From positions 2,480,001 to 2,544,000 of the forward strand of contig NC_014375.1 of the NCBI RefSeq assembly GCF_000144605.1: DNA of 64,000 bases, read 5' to 3'. Position numbers and translations under genes: made by a program. Positions 37,859 to 46,961 of the stretch are shown one piece after another. Within the stretch, counting starts at the first letter, position 1; each line of letters begins with the position of its first letter. Under the pieces are notes generated by a model that saw only the letters and a list, made by a program, of their open reading frames with translations, was not told the origin of the DNA and did no database searches. This DNA comes from Brevundimonas subvibrioides ATCC 15264 (GTDB lineage: Bacteria > Pseudomonadota > Alphaproteobacteria > Caulobacterales > Caulobacteraceae).

Positions 37859-40800
37859 CAGGCTTCTTCCAGCATCAGCACGCCGGGGGCCGATTTCAGC
37901 GCCCCCCGCAGCGCCCCGTCCAGCCGGTACCGGCCCGGGAGCCGCATCTCGACCTCGCGCCGCCCGTCCAGCGAGGCGATCAGGGTGATCTCCCCGCCCT
38001 TGCCCTGCGCCAGGGCGCGCGCCAGCCGGGCCTGGATGGCGGCGGGATCGGTCGTCCGCGCCGAGACGTGGACCCGCAGCCCCACGGTCGAGTCGTCGAC
38101 CAGCGCATCCAGCCGCGAGCAGTCGTCACCGAAGAACCGGACCTCTCCGTCCGACGACTTGGCGCGGACCCGGACCATCAGGGCCGAGCCGACCTCGAGC
38201 AGGTCGCGGCATTTCCTCAGCTGTTCGGGCGGAAACAGGCATTCGAACTCACCCGTCGGATCGGAAAAGGTGACGAAGGCGAACTTCTCGCCGTTCTTGG
38301 CGCTGGCCCGTTCCTGACGCCGGCGCACCACGCCGGCCATCATGAAGGCGTCGTGGCCCTGTTCCGCGCGCTGCACGGCCTCGGCGACGAAGGTCACGCG
38401 CTTCCGGCGCAGCGCCCCTTCCATGTCCTCCAGCGGGTGGCCGGACAGGTAGAAGCCGACGGCCGACAGCTCCTGGTCCAGCCGTTCCGGCCCCACCCAG
38501 GGCTCGACGCTCTTCAGCCGCGGCCGCGACGCCCCCGCCTGGTCGGCCCCGAACAGCGACACCTGCGACGAGGTCCGGTCCGCCGCCACGCTCTGGCAAT
38601 AGGCCATCAGGGTGTCGGCCTGTTCGAATAGCTGACGCCGGTTGGGATGGATCGAGTCGAACGCCCCGGCCTTGGCCAGCCCCTCCAGCGCCCGCTTGTT
38701 GACGGCCCGCGGATCGACCCGTTCCAGGAAGTCGAAGATGTCGGCGAACCGGCCGCCGGTCTCGCGCACCTCGACGACGTGCTTCATGGCCTCGAGGCCC
38801 ACGTTGCGGATCGCGCCCAGAGCATAGAGCACCGCGCCAGTCCCCTCCTCCCAGGTCACGTCGAAGTCGGCGGACGAGGTGTTCACGTCGGGCGCGCGCA
38901 CCGGCACGCCGAACTTGCGCGCGTCCTGATAGAAGACCGCCAGCTTGTCGGTGTTGGACAGGTCCAGGCTCATCGACGCGGCGAAGAACTCGACCGGATG
39001 GTTCGCCTTCAGCCAGCCGGTCTGGTACGAAATCAGCGCATAGGCGGCGGCGTGCGACTTGTTGAAGCCGTAGCCGGCGAACTTGGCCACCAGTTCGAAG
39101 ATGGAGTCCGACTGCTGTTCCGGCACGGACTTCTCGGAGGCGCCCTTGATGAAGCGCGCCTTCTGGAAATCCATCTCCTCCTTCTTCTTCTTGCCCATCG
39201 CGCGGCGAAGAAGATCGGCCTCCCCGAGGCTGTACCCCGCCAGGATCTGGGCGATCTTCATCACCTGTTCCTGGTAGATGATGACGCCGTACGTCTCGGT
39301 CAGGACCTCGGTCAGGGACGGATGCAGATAGTCGACCTCGGCCCGCCCGAATTTGCGGTCGATATAGGTGTCGATCATCTCCATCGGCCCGGGCCGGTAC
39401 AGCGAGATGAGGGCGGTGATCTCCTCGATGGAGCCGCAGCGCATCTTCCTCAGGGTGTCGCGCATGCCCTGGGATTCCAGCTGGAACACACCGACCGTCT
39501 GGCCCGAGGCCATCAGCTCATAGGTCTTGCCGTCGTCCAGCGGCAGCAGGTTGAAGTCCTGCGCCGCGCCCCGCCGCGACAGGTATCCGTGCGCGCGGTC
39601 CAGCACCGTCAGGGTCTTCAGACCCAGGAAGTCGAACTTCACCAGACCGGCGGGCTCGACCCATTTCATGTTGAACTGGGTGGCCGGGATGTCCGAGCGC
39701 GGGTCCTGATACAGGGGCGTCAGCTCGACCAGCGGCCGGTCGCCGATGACGATGCCGGCGGCGTGGGTCGAGGCGTTGCGGTACAGCCCCTCCAGCTCCA
39801 GCGCCGTTTCCAGCAGGGTGGCCACCGCCCGGTCCGCGTCGCGCGCCTCGCGCAGACGCGGCTCGATCTCGATCGCCTGGGCCAGGGTCGTAGGGTTGGC
39901 CGGGTTGTTCGGGATCATCTTGGCCAGGCGATCCACCTGGCCCAGCGGCATCTGCAGCACCCGGCCGACGTCGCGCAGCACGGCCCGCGCCTGCAGCGTG
40001 CCGAAGGTGATGATCTGGGCGACCCGGTCCTTGCCGTAGCGCTCCTGGACGTAGGTGATCACCTCTTCCCGCCGCTCCTGGCAGAAGTCGATGTCGAAGT
40101 CGGGCATGGAGACCCGCTCGGGGTTCAGGAACCGCTCGAACAGCAGGCCGAACCGCAGCGGGTCCAGATCGGTGATGGTCAGGGCCCAGGCCACCAGCGA
40201 CCCGGCCCCGGACCCCCGGCCCGGCCCCACGGGGATCCCGTGCGACTTGGCCCATTTGATGAAGTCCGACACGATCAGGAAATAGCCGGGGAAGCCCATC
40301 TGGGTGATGATCCCGACCTCCCACTCCAGCCGGGTCCAGTAGTCGGCCTCGGGCGCCGACGGGGTGACCAGCTTCAGCCGCGCCTTCAGCCCCTCGCGGG
40401 CCTGGTGCATCAGCTCGTCGGGCTCGGTCCGGCCGTCGCCCGTGTCGAAGCGGGGCAGGATGGGCGGGTGGGTCTTGACCAGGAAGGCGCAGCGCCGCGC
40501 GATCTCGATGGTGCTGTCGCAGGCCTCGGGCAGGTCGGCGAACAGGGTCCGCATCTCCGCCGCCGTCCGGAAGAAATGCTGGTCGGTGATCCGACGGCGG
40601 TCCTCCTGACCGGTGAAGGCCCCGTCGGCGATGCACAGCAGGGCGTCGTGCGACCGCGCCTGGTTCTGACGGGCGTAGTGGACGTCGTTGGTCGCCACCA
40701 AGGGCACGTCGTGGCCATAGGCCCATTCGACCAGACCGCGCTCCGCCGCCGCCTCGTCCGGCCGGCCATGCCGCTGCAGCTCGACATAGAAACGATCGCC

Positions 40801-41346
40801 GAACGCCCCGGCCATCGCCGCCAGGGCCCTGGCGCCCTCGGCCGGCTTGTTCTGGACGAACAGGGGATCGACCGGTCCGTCCGGACCGCCCGACAGCAGA
40901 ATCAGACCGGCCGAATGGGCCACGACCTGATCCCAGGTCACGTTCGGCTCCTCGTCGCCGGCGTCGAGGTAGGCCGAGGACGACAGGGCGCACAGGTTCC
41001 GCCAGCCCGGCTCGTCCTGGCAGATCAGGACCACGGTCGGCACCTTGGCCCAGCGCTCGGTGCGCTTGCCGCCGATGCCCGTCACCGGCAGGGCGCAGGC
41101 GATCAGGGGCTGGACCCCCACCGACTTGGCGGCCTCAGAGAACTCCAGCGCCCCGAACAGATTGACCCGGTCCGCGACCCCGACCGCCGGCATCCCCGCG
41201 TCCGCAGCCAGCTTCCCGACCTTGCCCGCCTTGATCGCGCCTTCCAGCAGCGAATAGGCCGAGCGGACCCTCAGGTGGACGAAACCGGTCTGTGCGGGCG
41301 TATCGGAGATGGCCTGAACCTCGATGTCAGGCCGGAGGCGACTCAT
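37858..41346 (-). CDS. dnaE: DNA polymerase III subunit alpha
   Basis: A 1162-residue DnaE1. PHP domain at the N-terminus ([28 protein letters not shown]), palm with [10 protein letters not shown] and the catalytic [15 protein letters not shown], fingers with [10 protein letters not shown] and [18 protein letters not shown], then the helix-hairpin-helix and OB regions and a C-terminal tail. Length and motifs fit the main replicase, not the shorter SOS polymerase DnaE2/ImuC. ATG at MSRLRPD used. A LexA-type box lies 108 bases upstream. Confidence 0.95.
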   Translation of the reverse strand: MSRLRPDIEVQAISDTPAQTGFVHLRVRSAYSLLEGAIKAGKVGKLAADAGMPAVGVADRVNLFGALEFSEAAKSVGVQPLIACALPVTGIGGKRTERWAKVPTVVLICQDEPGWRNLCALSSSAYLDAGDEEPNVTWDQVVAHSAGLILLSGGPDGPVDPLFVQNKPAEGARALAAMAGAFGDRFYVELQRHGRPDEAAAERGLVEWAYGHDVPLVATNDVHYARQNQARSHDALLCIADGAFTGQEDRRRITDQHFFRTAAEMRTLFADLPEACDSTIEIARRCAFLVKTHPPILPRFDTGDGRTEPDELMHQAREGLKARLKLVTPSAPEADYWTRLEWEVGIITQMGFPGYFLIVSDFIKWAKSHGIPVGPGRGSGAGSLVAWALTITDLDPLRFGLLFERFLNPERVSMPDFDIDFCQERREEVITYVQERYGKDRVAQIITFGTLQARAVLRDVGRVLQMPLGQVDRLAKMIPNNPANPTTLAQAIEIEPRLREARDADRAVATLLETALELEGLYRNASTHAAGIVIGDRPLVELTPLYQDPRSDIPATQFNMKWVEPAGLVKFDFLGLKTLTVLDRAHGYLSRRGAAQDFNLLPLDDGKTYELMASGQTVGVFQLESQGMRDTLRKMRCGSIEEITALISLYRPGPMEMIDTYIDRKFGRAEVDYLHPSLTEVLTETYGVIIYQEQVMKIAQILAGYSLGEADLLRRAMGKKKKEEMDFQKARFIKGASEKSVPEQQSDSIFELVAKFAGYGFNKSHAAAYALISYQTGWLKANHPVEFFAASMSLDLSNTDKLAVFYQDARKFGVPVRAPDVNTSSADFDVTWEEGTGAVLYALGAIRNVGLEAMKHVVEVRETGGRFADIFDFLERVDPRAVNKRALEGLAKAGAFDSIHPNRRQLFEQADTLMAYCQSVAADRTSSQVSLFGADQAGASRPRLKSVEPWVGPERLDQELSAVGFYLSGHPLEDMEGALRRKRVTFVAEAVQRAEQGHDAFMMAGVVRRRQERASAKNGEKFAFVTFSDPTGEFECLFPPEQLRKCRDLLEVGSALMVRVRAKSSDGEVRFFGDDCSRLDALVDDSTVGLRVHVSARTTDPAAIQARLARALAQGKGGEITLIASLDGRREVEMRLPGRYRLDGALRGALKSAPGVLMLEEA

Positions 41347-41453
41347 CTCGCCAACAGGGCGACCTGCCAGACCATCCAGACAAAGCCGCCGCACGATGCA
41401 AGCGACAGAGTTTCCCGAACCACCCGTGTCATCGGCTTATCCCCAGATTGCGT

Positions 41454-41468
41454 GTTCCGGTATTGTTC
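41454..41468. promoter_or_regulatory. Alphaproteobacterial LexA (SOS) box
   Basis: GTTC, seven bases, GTTC is an exact match to the alphaproteobacterial SOS operator GTTC-N7-GTTC. It lies in the divergent gap between dnaE (minus) and a small plus-strand gene; an extra GTTC follows at 41483. Either or both genes may be under LexA control. A 15-bp match with eight fixed bases can occur by chance, but its promoter position is suggestive. Confidence 0.55.
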
Positions 41469-41578
41469 TATGTTGGCTTTTTGTTCTCGTCAACAGCCTG
41501 TGGGACGCGCGCTGTGGAAAGGTCTAGGGTGGAGCCATCGCATCGCCGCTCCGGCGGTGCCTGTGTGGAGTACCGGCG

Positions 41579-41692
41579 ATGGCCAAGGGTCAAGTGAAGT
41601 CGAACAAGGAAGCCCGCAAGCCCAAGGCCGAGAAGCCCAAGCCCGCCGTGTCGGTGGGGACCTCGCCCTTCACCCAGCCGGGCAAGAAGTAG
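41579..41692 (+). CDS. Very small lysine-rich protein (37 residues)
   Basis: A 37-residue basic protein beginning MAKGQVKSNKEARKPKAEKP and ending FTQPGKK, with about ten lysines and no membrane segment. Similar short MAKGQ-type proteins are, from memory, widespread but uncharacterised in proteobacteria. A GTGGAG sequence sits upstream of the ATG, and the gene ends three bases before the convergent spoT stop. High charge and disorder suggest nucleic-acid or ribosome contact, but no function is assigned. Possible LexA control from the box at 41454. Confidence 0.65.
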   Translation: MAKGQVKSNKEARKPKAEKPKPAVSVGTSPFTQPGKK

Positions 41693-41695
41693 GCC

Positions 41696-43882
41696 CTACC
41701 CCCGCGACCGCTCGACCGTATCCACGCTGGGGTTCGCCCGCAGCGCGGCCATGATGCTGGTGGCGTGTTTGGCGTCGGCGACCTCGACGTCGAGGTCGAC
41801 GTCGAAGAAGTCGGACTGCCGGTGGGCCATCTTCAGGTTCAGGATGTTGCCGCCGGCCTCGCCGATGACGGTGGCGACCTGGCCCAGGACGCCGGGCGCA
41901 TTCTTGATCGTGGCCCGCAGGCGGGCGGTGCCGACCGCGCCCTGTTCGGCCTGGGGCGTCCACTGCAGGTCCTGCCAGACGCTGTCGTCGTCGGCATAAT
42001 CCGCCAGTTTCTGGCAATCGATGACGTGGACGGTCAGGCCCTTTTCCGGCTCCAGGATGCCGACGATGCGGTCGCCGGGCACCGGGGTGCAGCAGGGGCC
42101 GAAGTGAATGCTGACGCCCGGTGTCAGGCCGCCGCCGCGCACGAACATGCGCGCCTTGTCGTCGGCGATCTTGCGGCGTTCCTGGCCGGTGTTCAGCGTG
42201 CCCTTCAGCGCCGGGAACAGCATCTCGACCACCTTGTTGGCCGGCAGGCGGCCACGGCCGATGGCGTCGAACAGGTCTTCCTGCGTGCCGGTGGCCAGGG
42301 TCTCGACCACCGATTTCAGCGACACGTCGGCCAGCGACTTGCCGACCCGGATCAGGGCCTGCTCCAGCGTCGTCTTGCCCAGCTTGTAGAACTCGTCGCG
42401 TTCCGATGAGCGGATGTGGCGACGGATGGCGGACCGGGCCCGGCCGGTGACGGTCAGGCTGCGCCAGTCGGCCGGGGCCTCGCGCTTCTTGCCGCGGATG
42501 ATCTCGACCACGTCGCCGTTCTGCAGCGCGGTGCGCATCGGCTTCAGCTCGCCGTTGATCTTGACGCCCACAGCCGTGTCGCCGACCTCGGTGTGGACCG
42601 AATAGGCGAAGTCCAGGGCCATGCCGCCGCGCGGCAGGGTGATCAGCGTGCCCTTGGGCGTGAAGACGAACACCTGATCCAGGTACATCTCCAGCTTGGC
42701 GTGCTCGACCCAGTCCTCGCCCCCCTCCCCGTGCTCGATCACCTGGACCAGGTGACGCAGGTTCTGCAGCGGGTCGCGGCCGCCCTCGGCCTCCATGGCC
42801 GCCTGGTCGAAGCCGTAGGACTTGTTCTTGTAGGCCCAGTGCGCGGCCACGCCGTCCTCGGCCACCCGATCCATGGCCTCGGTGCGGATCTGCATCTCGA
42901 TGCGCAGACCGGCCGGGCCGACCACCGTGGTGTGCAGCGAGCGGTAATTGTTCGACTTGGGCGTCGAGATGAAGTCCTTGAACCGCTCGGGCACCATCGG
43001 CCAGGCGCGGTGGATGACGCCCAGGGCGCGGTAGCATTCGTCCTCGGCCTCGACCAGGACGCGGAAGCCGTAGATGTCGGACAGCGACGAGAAGCCGACG
43101 GACTTCCGCTGCAGCTTGCGCCAGATCGAATAGGGCGTCTTCTGGCGGCCATAGACCCGCGCCTTGATGCCCGCCTCGCTGAGGACCCGCTGGAATTCGG
43201 CGGCGACCGTCTCGGTGGCCCCGCCGTGCTCCAGCTTCAGCGCCTCCAGCCGCCGCTCGATGGCGGTCCGGGCCGTGGGGTTCAGGTGTTCGAACGCCAG
43301 TTCCTCGAGCTCGGAGGCGATCGAATGGATGCCGATCGACCGGCCCAGCGGCGCATAGACCTCCAGCGTCTCTCTGGAGATCCGCTCGCGCTTCTCGGGC
43401 TTGACGTATTTCAGCGTCCGCATGTTGTGCAGACGGTCGGCCAGCTTGACCAGCAGGACGCGGACGTCCCTGGAGATGGCGAGGATGAACTTGCGCAGGT
43501 TCTCGGCCTGGCGGGTGTGCTCGGCCTGCAGCTCCAGCCGGCTCAGCTTGGTCACGCCCTCGACGAGGACCGCGACCTCCTCGCCGAACATGCGGGCGAT
43601 GTCGTCGCGGGTGGCGGAGGTGTCCTCGACCACGTCGTGCAGCAGGGCGGTGACGATGGTGGCGGTATCCAGCCGGTAGTCGGTCAGGATGCCCGCGACC
43701 TGGATCGGATGCGCGAAATAGGGATCGCCCGAGGCCCGCAGCTGCGAGCCATGCATCTTCATCGCATAGACATAGGCCCGGTTCAGCAGGGCCTCGTCGG
43801 CGGTGGGGTCATAGGCCTTGACCGCCTCGATCAGCTCGAACTGGCGCAGGACCGGAATGCGTTTCGCCGCCGGTGTTTCCAC
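41696..43882 (-). CDS. spoT: Bifunctional (p)ppGpp synthetase/hydrolase
   Basis: A 728-residue RelA/SpoT enzyme. HD hydrolase domain with HPIQVAGIL and LLHDVVEDT, synthetase domain with YGFRVLVEAEDECY and STPKSNNYRSLHTTV, TGS domain (VFVFTPKGTLITLPRG), and C-terminal ACT (VLGQVATVIGEAGGNIL). HD residues intact, so it can both make and degrade the alarmone. No ATG exists near the start; GTG 43882 (VETPAAKR) is used, while a CTG at 43981, behind AGGAGGAG and overlapping the rpoZ stop, would add 33 residues. Follows rpoZ. Confidence 0.94.
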   Translation of the reverse strand: METPAAKRIPVLRQFELIEAVKAYDPTADEALLNRAYVYAMKMHGSQLRASGDPYFAHPIQVAGILTDYRLDTATIVTALLHDVVEDTSATRDDIARMFGEEVAVLVEGVTKLSRLELQAEHTRQAENLRKFILAISRDVRVLLVKLADRLHNMRTLKYVKPEKRERISRETLEVYAPLGRSIGIHSIASELEELAFEHLNPTARTAIERRLEALKLEHGGATETVAAEFQRVLSEAGIKARVYGRQKTPYSIWRKLQRKSVGFSSLSDIYGFRVLVEAEDECYRALGVIHRAWPMVPERFKDFISTPKSNNYRSLHTTVVGPAGLRIEMQIRTEAMDRVAEDGVAAHWAYKNKSYGFDQAAMEAEGGRDPLQNLRHLVQVIEHGEGGEDWVEHAKLEMYLDQVFVFTPKGTLITLPRGGMALDFAYSVHTEVGDTAVGVKINGELKPMRTALQNGDVVEIIRGKKREAPADWRSLTVTGRARSAIRRHIRSSERDEFYKLGKTTLEQALIRVGKSLADVSLKSVVETLATGTQEDLFDAIGRGRLPANKVVEMLFPALKGTLNTGQERRKIADDKARMFVRGGGLTPGVSIHFGPCCTPVPGDRIVGILEPEKGLTVHVIDCQKLADYADDDSVWQDLQWTPQAEQGAVGTARLRATIKNAPGVLGQVATVIGEAGGNILNLKMAHRQSDFFDVDLDVEVADAKHATSIMAALRANPSVDTVERSRG

Positions 43883-43977
43883 GGGCGGCGATACGACGTC
43901 ATTGGCAATGGTAGTCGGCGGCGGGGTCGGACCGGACCGCGCCGGGAGGATCGTGATACCGTTGGCGGGTTGGGCCG

Positions 43978-44337
43978 TCAGTACCGCTCCTCCTGCCCGC
44001 CGTCCCGGTCGCTCTGCAGGGCGCGGATCAGTTCGGCCTCGGCCATGTTCATGTGCTGCGGCTCGGCCAGCAGACCGACGATTTCCGCCTCGTCCTCGGC
44101 TTCCGTGCGCTCGTCGACGCGCTGCAGGGCGACCACGACGGTCTCCAGCAGTTCGGCGGGGACCACGGTCTCGTCGGCGATCTCGCGCAGGGCGACGACC
44201 GGGTTCTTGTCGTTGTCGCGATCCAGGGTCAGCGGCGCGCCATTGGCGATCGCGCGGGCGCGGTTCCCGGCCAGCAGGACGAGGCCGAACCGGTTCGGCA
44301 CCCGTTGGATGCAATCTTCGACAGTGACGCGAGCCAT
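43978..44337 (-). CDS. rpoZ: RNA polymerase omega subunit
   Basis: A 119-residue omega subunit: [28 protein letters not shown] with the RA-hinge, and [12 protein letters not shown] in the conserved region. The C-terminal half is acidic and ends QEERY. Omega helps assemble beta' and, with DksA, senses ppGpp, so co-location with spoT is functionally sensible and conserved. Confidence 0.95.
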   Translation of the reverse strand: MARVTVEDCIQRVPNRFGLVLLAGNRARAIANGAPLTLDRDNDKNPVVALREIADETVVPAELLETVVVALQRVDERTEAEDEAEIVGLLAEPQHMNMAEAELIRALQSDRDGGQEERY

Positions 44338-44430
44338 GAATTACCTCGGGCGGGGGGAGAACCGCGTTGCATACAGATGGGGAGGCGTTTGTGCAACGCC
44401 ACAGGGGCGGTTTTGCGGCGATCAGCCTCG

Positions 44431-44706
44431 CTATGTCTCGCGCCGCTCTTTCTGAGCCTCTCGATATTTCTGCACCTCTGGTGAGGCCGGAGCGCAGACC
44501 GTTCCCCCTTCGCCATAGGTTCTGCAGACTGCAGCGGGGTCGTAGGAATGCCGATTGCCGAAGATGTCGTAGTTCGGGCCTTGAGACATGCTGGCAATGA
44601 GACTGATCGCGATCACGCTGGCGATGGCGGCTCCAATCAGTAAAACCCACCTTGCCTCAACAAGGTTATGCCAAAGCAGTTGCGACCTCAGCTTCCACGG
44701 CCTCAT
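44431..44706 (-). CDS. Small single-pass membrane protein, unknown
   Basis: A 91-residue protein with one membrane helix (VLLIGAAIASVIAISLIA, about 21-38), a basic N-terminus facing the cytoplasm and a hydrophilic tail with two Cys (AVCRTYGEGGTVCAP) that could form a periplasmic disulfide. Its ATG overlaps the folK stop (ATGA). Base composition is less GC-rich than its neighbours, hinting at recent gain. No family recognised. Confidence 0.55.
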   Translation of the reverse strand: MRPWKLRSQLLWHNLVEARWVLLIGAAIASVIAISLIASMSQGPNYDIFGNRHSYDPAAVCRTYGEGGTVCAPASPEVQKYREAQKERRET

Positions 44707-45272
44707 CTGAGTGGAAGCGCGTCAGCGGCAACGGACGCTACACTTAGCAGTTCGTCGGCTGTCTTTCCCCCCACCGGATGCACCCAGTCCGGCGCGATCT
44801 CCGCCAGCGGGCCCATGACGAATTTCCGGTCCGCGGCGCGCGGGTGCGGCAGGATCAGACCCTCGCAGTCGCCCTGCTCGCGCCCGTAGGCGATCAGGTC
44901 CAGATCCAGCGTCCGGGGCGCGTTCGGTACCGTGCGAAGCCGCCCGAACGCCTCCTCGATCCGGCCCAGTGCCGCCATCAGGGCGTGGGGGTCGTGCGCG
45001 GTGCGGACCATCACCACGCCGTTCAGGAAGGGCGGATCGTTCGGATCGGGCCAGGCCTGCGAGCGCCACCACGACGACCGGGCGACCACATCGATGCCCT
45101 CGGAGCGGAACCGGGCCAGGGCCGCCTCCAGCGCCTCGGCGCAGTCGGCCCAGACCCCCTTGTCATTGCAGCCCAGCGCGACGATGACGGCCTCGTCCAG
45201 ACCCGCGGGCCCCTCGATGTTGACGAGGTCCGCCTGGATGTCTGCGGCCGATGTATCCGGAGCGAGTGCCAT
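44703..45272 (-). CDS. folK: 2-amino-4-hydroxy-6-hydroxymethyldihydropteridine pyrophosphokinase
   Basis: A 189-residue HPPK of folate synthesis. VIVALGCNDKG near 30-40, PDPNDPPFLNGVVMVRT, FGRLRTVPNAPRTLDLDLIAYG (about 108-129) and LILPHPRAADRKFVMGPLAEI are the conserved pterin and ATP sites. The first 28 residues are extra relative to E. coli HPPK, and the ATG overlaps the divergent NYN-like start, so the true start may be elsewhere. Confidence 0.93.
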   Translation of the reverse strand: MALAPDTSAADIQADLVNIEGPAGLDEAVIVALGCNDKGVWADCAEALEAALARFRSEGIDVVARSSWWRSQAWPDPNDPPFLNGVVMVRTAHDPHALMAALGRIEEAFGRLRTVPNAPRTLDLDLIAYGREQGDCEGLILPHPRAADRKFVMGPLAEIAPDWVHPVGGKTADELLSVASVAADALPLR

Positions 45273-45480
45273 GACGTCCTATCCGACCGACCGCCGCGTC
45301 GTCTTCGTCGACGGAGGCAATCTGTATTCGGCGGCCAGGGCGCTGAACGCCGATCTCGATCTCAGGACGATGCTGGACAGCTTTCGCCGGCCATTCCGCC
45401 CGATCCGCGCCGGTTATGACACGGCGGCGATCGCGGGCGAAGCGTTCTTGGCGATGCACCGGAAGGGTTTTCAGGCATGA
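45271..45480 (+). CDS. Short NYN-domain-like protein, probably truncated
   Basis: A 69-residue protein starting RRVVFVDGGNLYSAARAL-like, matching the first strand and helix of NYN/LabA (PIN-like) RNase domains, including the first catalytic Asp in VDGGNLY. Full NYN domains need about 150 residues and three more acidic positions, which are absent. It overlaps the uracil-DNA glycosylase gene by 4 bp. Either a degraded copy or a short domain with a non-nuclease role. Confidence 0.55.
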   Translation: MTSYPTDRRVVFVDGGNLYSAARALNADLDLRTMLDSFRRPFRPIRAGYDTAAIAGEAFLAMHRKGFQA

Positions 45481-46124
45481 CACAGCGCACGGATCCCGAG
45501 CCGCCCCGCGATTGCCCCCTCTGCCCCCGGCTGGTCGCCTATCGCGAGGAGAACCGGCGTCAGAACCCCGACTGGTGGAACGGCCCTGCCCCCTCGTTCG
45601 GCGACCCCGACGCCCGGCTGCTGGTGGCGGGTCTGGCCCCCGGCCGGACGGGCGCCAACCGGACCGGGCGGCCCTTCACGGGCGATGGCGCGGGCTGGAT
45701 CCTGTACGAGACGCTGATCAAGACGGGATTCGCCACCGGCACCTATGACGCCCGGCCGGACGACGGCCTGACGCTGGTTGACTGCATGATCACCAACGCC
45801 GTCCGCTGCGCCCCGCCCCAGAACAAGCCCCTGCCGATCGAGGAGGCGACGTGCCGGCCCTTCCTGAAGGCACGGCTGGACGCCCTGCCCCGGCTGAAGG
45901 TCATCGTCACCCTGGGCGACGTCTCGCGCCGCAGCGTGCTGAAGGCCATGGGCCTGCCCGGCTCGGCCATGGCGTCAGGCCACGGCATGGAGGCCGAGAT
46001 CGGCGGCTACACCCTGCTGAACAGCTATCACTGCTCCCGGCTCAACACGAACACGGGCCGCCTGACGCCCGAGATGTTCGAGGCCATCTTCCGGCGCGCC
46101 CGCGCCCTCATGGACAACGGCTGA
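45477..46124 (+). CDS. Uracil-DNA glycosylase, family 5 (UDGb type)
   Basis: A 215-residue Fe-S uracil-DNA glycosylase. CPLCPRLVAYREENRR at 15-30 and CAPPQNKP plus CRPFL give the four cluster cysteines. Motif GLAPGRTGANRTGRPFTGDG (about 57-76) has the family 5 A-residue in place of the catalytic Asp/Asn, and the second motif is HCSRLNTNTG. It removes uracil and hypoxanthine-type lesions from DNA. ATG overlaps the preceding stop. Confidence 0.92.
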   Translation: MTQRTDPEPPRDCPLCPRLVAYREENRRQNPDWWNGPAPSFGDPDARLLVAGLAPGRTGANRTGRPFTGDGAGWILYETLIKTGFATGTYDARPDDGLTLVDCMITNAVRCAPPQNKPLPIEEATCRPFLKARLDALPRLKVIVTLGDVSRRSVLKAMGLPGSAMASGHGMEAEIGGYTLLNSYHCSRLNTNTGRLTPEMFEAIFRRARALMDNG

Positions 46125-46130
46125 TTCACC

Positions 46131-46153
46131 TCGCCCAAAGGGCGACTGTTGTT
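46131..46153 (+). terminator. Terminator-like hairpin after uracil-DNA glycosylase
   Basis: TCGCCC AAA GGGCGA stem-loop six bases after the stop, followed by CTGTTGTT. The stem is short (6 bp) and the T-run is broken, so termination is likely partial. Confidence 0.5.
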
Positions 46154-46252
46154 CGCCGGACACACGAATCGGCGGCCTTCGGGTGTATGATTTAGCGGCG
46201 GAACACCCCCCGCTCAGCTTGCGTTGGATCATTGCCTTGGGAGGGGCAGACC

Positions 46253-46453
46253 ATGCGTAACAAGCCTTCGCTTTTCACCGCCGCGGAACGCCGGATCGGG
46301 CTGCTCGCCCTGCTCGGTGCCGTCGTCCTGACCCTGGCGATCATGGTCGCCGAGCGCGCCTTCGCGCCGTCGCTGGGCATCTATGGATCCAGCGCCCCGA
46401 CACTGCAGATGCCGGACGTCGTGGACGCCCGACCCCTCAGCCGCGCCGCCTGA
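46253..46453 (+). CDS. Small single-pass membrane protein, unknown
   Basis: A 66-residue protein with a basic N-terminus and one membrane helix (IGLLALLGAVVLTLAIMVA, about 15-33). The short tail (SLGIYGSSAPTLQMPDVVDA) has no recognisable domain. GGGAGGGG upstream of the ATG is a convincing Shine-Dalgarno. Its stop is two bases from the convergent smpB stop. Function unknown. Confidence 0.6.
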   Translation: MRNKPSLFTAAERRIGLLALLGAVVLTLAIMVAERAFAPSLGIYGSSAPTLQMPDVVDARPLSRAA

Positions 46454-46454
46454 T

Positions 46455-46961
46455 TCAGCCCCGGTCGCGCAGCAGGCGCGCCTTGTCGCGGGCCCAGTCG
46501 CGGTCGGCACTGGCTTCGCGCTTGTCGTGCAGCTTCTTGCCCTTGGCCAGGGCGATCTCGAGCTTCGCCTTGCCGTCGTCGTTCAGATACAGCTTCAGCG
46601 GGATGATCGTCTGGCCGTCCTTCTGGACAGCACCGATCAGGCGATCGATCTGCTTTCTGTGCAGCAGCAGCTTCCGCGGCCGGCGCGGCTCGTGATTGAA
46701 GCGGTTGGCCTGGACGTAGGGCGGGATGTCGGCGTTGATCAGCACGATCTCGCGCCCCTCCACCGCCGCATAGCTCTCGGCGATATTGGCCCGGCCCATC
46801 CGCAGGGCCTTGATCTCGGTGCCCAGCAGCATGATCCCGGCCTCGATATTGTCCTCGAGGAAATAGTCGAAGCGGGCGCGGCGGTTCTCGGCGATCACCT
46901 TGGCCTTGGTGATCGGGGCCTTGGTCGCGGCGGCGGCCGCCTTTTCCTTGGTCGTGGCCAT
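46455..46961 (-). CDS. smpB: SsrA-binding protein
   Basis: A 168-residue SmpB, the tmRNA partner in trans-translation. [64 protein letters not shown] and the C-terminal basic tail [13 protein letters not shown] are present. An Ala/Lys N-terminal extension (about 20 residues) precedes the OB core. Start overlaps the dapA stop. Confidence 0.95.
   Translation of the reverse strand: MATTKEKAAAAATKAPITKAKVIAENRRARFDYFLEDNIEAGIMLLGTEIKALRMGRANIAESYAAVEGREIVLINADIPPYVQANRFNHEPRRPRKLLLHRKQIDRLIGAVQKDGQTIIPLKLYLNDDGKAKLEIALAKGKKLHDKREASADRDWARDKARLLRDRG

Noticed and set aside
37858..41346. SOS polymerase DnaE2 (because of the nearby LexA box)
   Set aside because: Length (1162), N-terminal PHP sequence and C-terminal domains fit DnaE1, and no imuA/imuB genes are adjacent.
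38647..41754. Very long open frame antisense to dnaE (and similar ones opposite bamA and spoT)
   Set aside because: Such frames are expected in high-GC DNA; the translations are Arg/Gly/Pro/His-rich, lack domains and mirror the codon pattern of the real gene.
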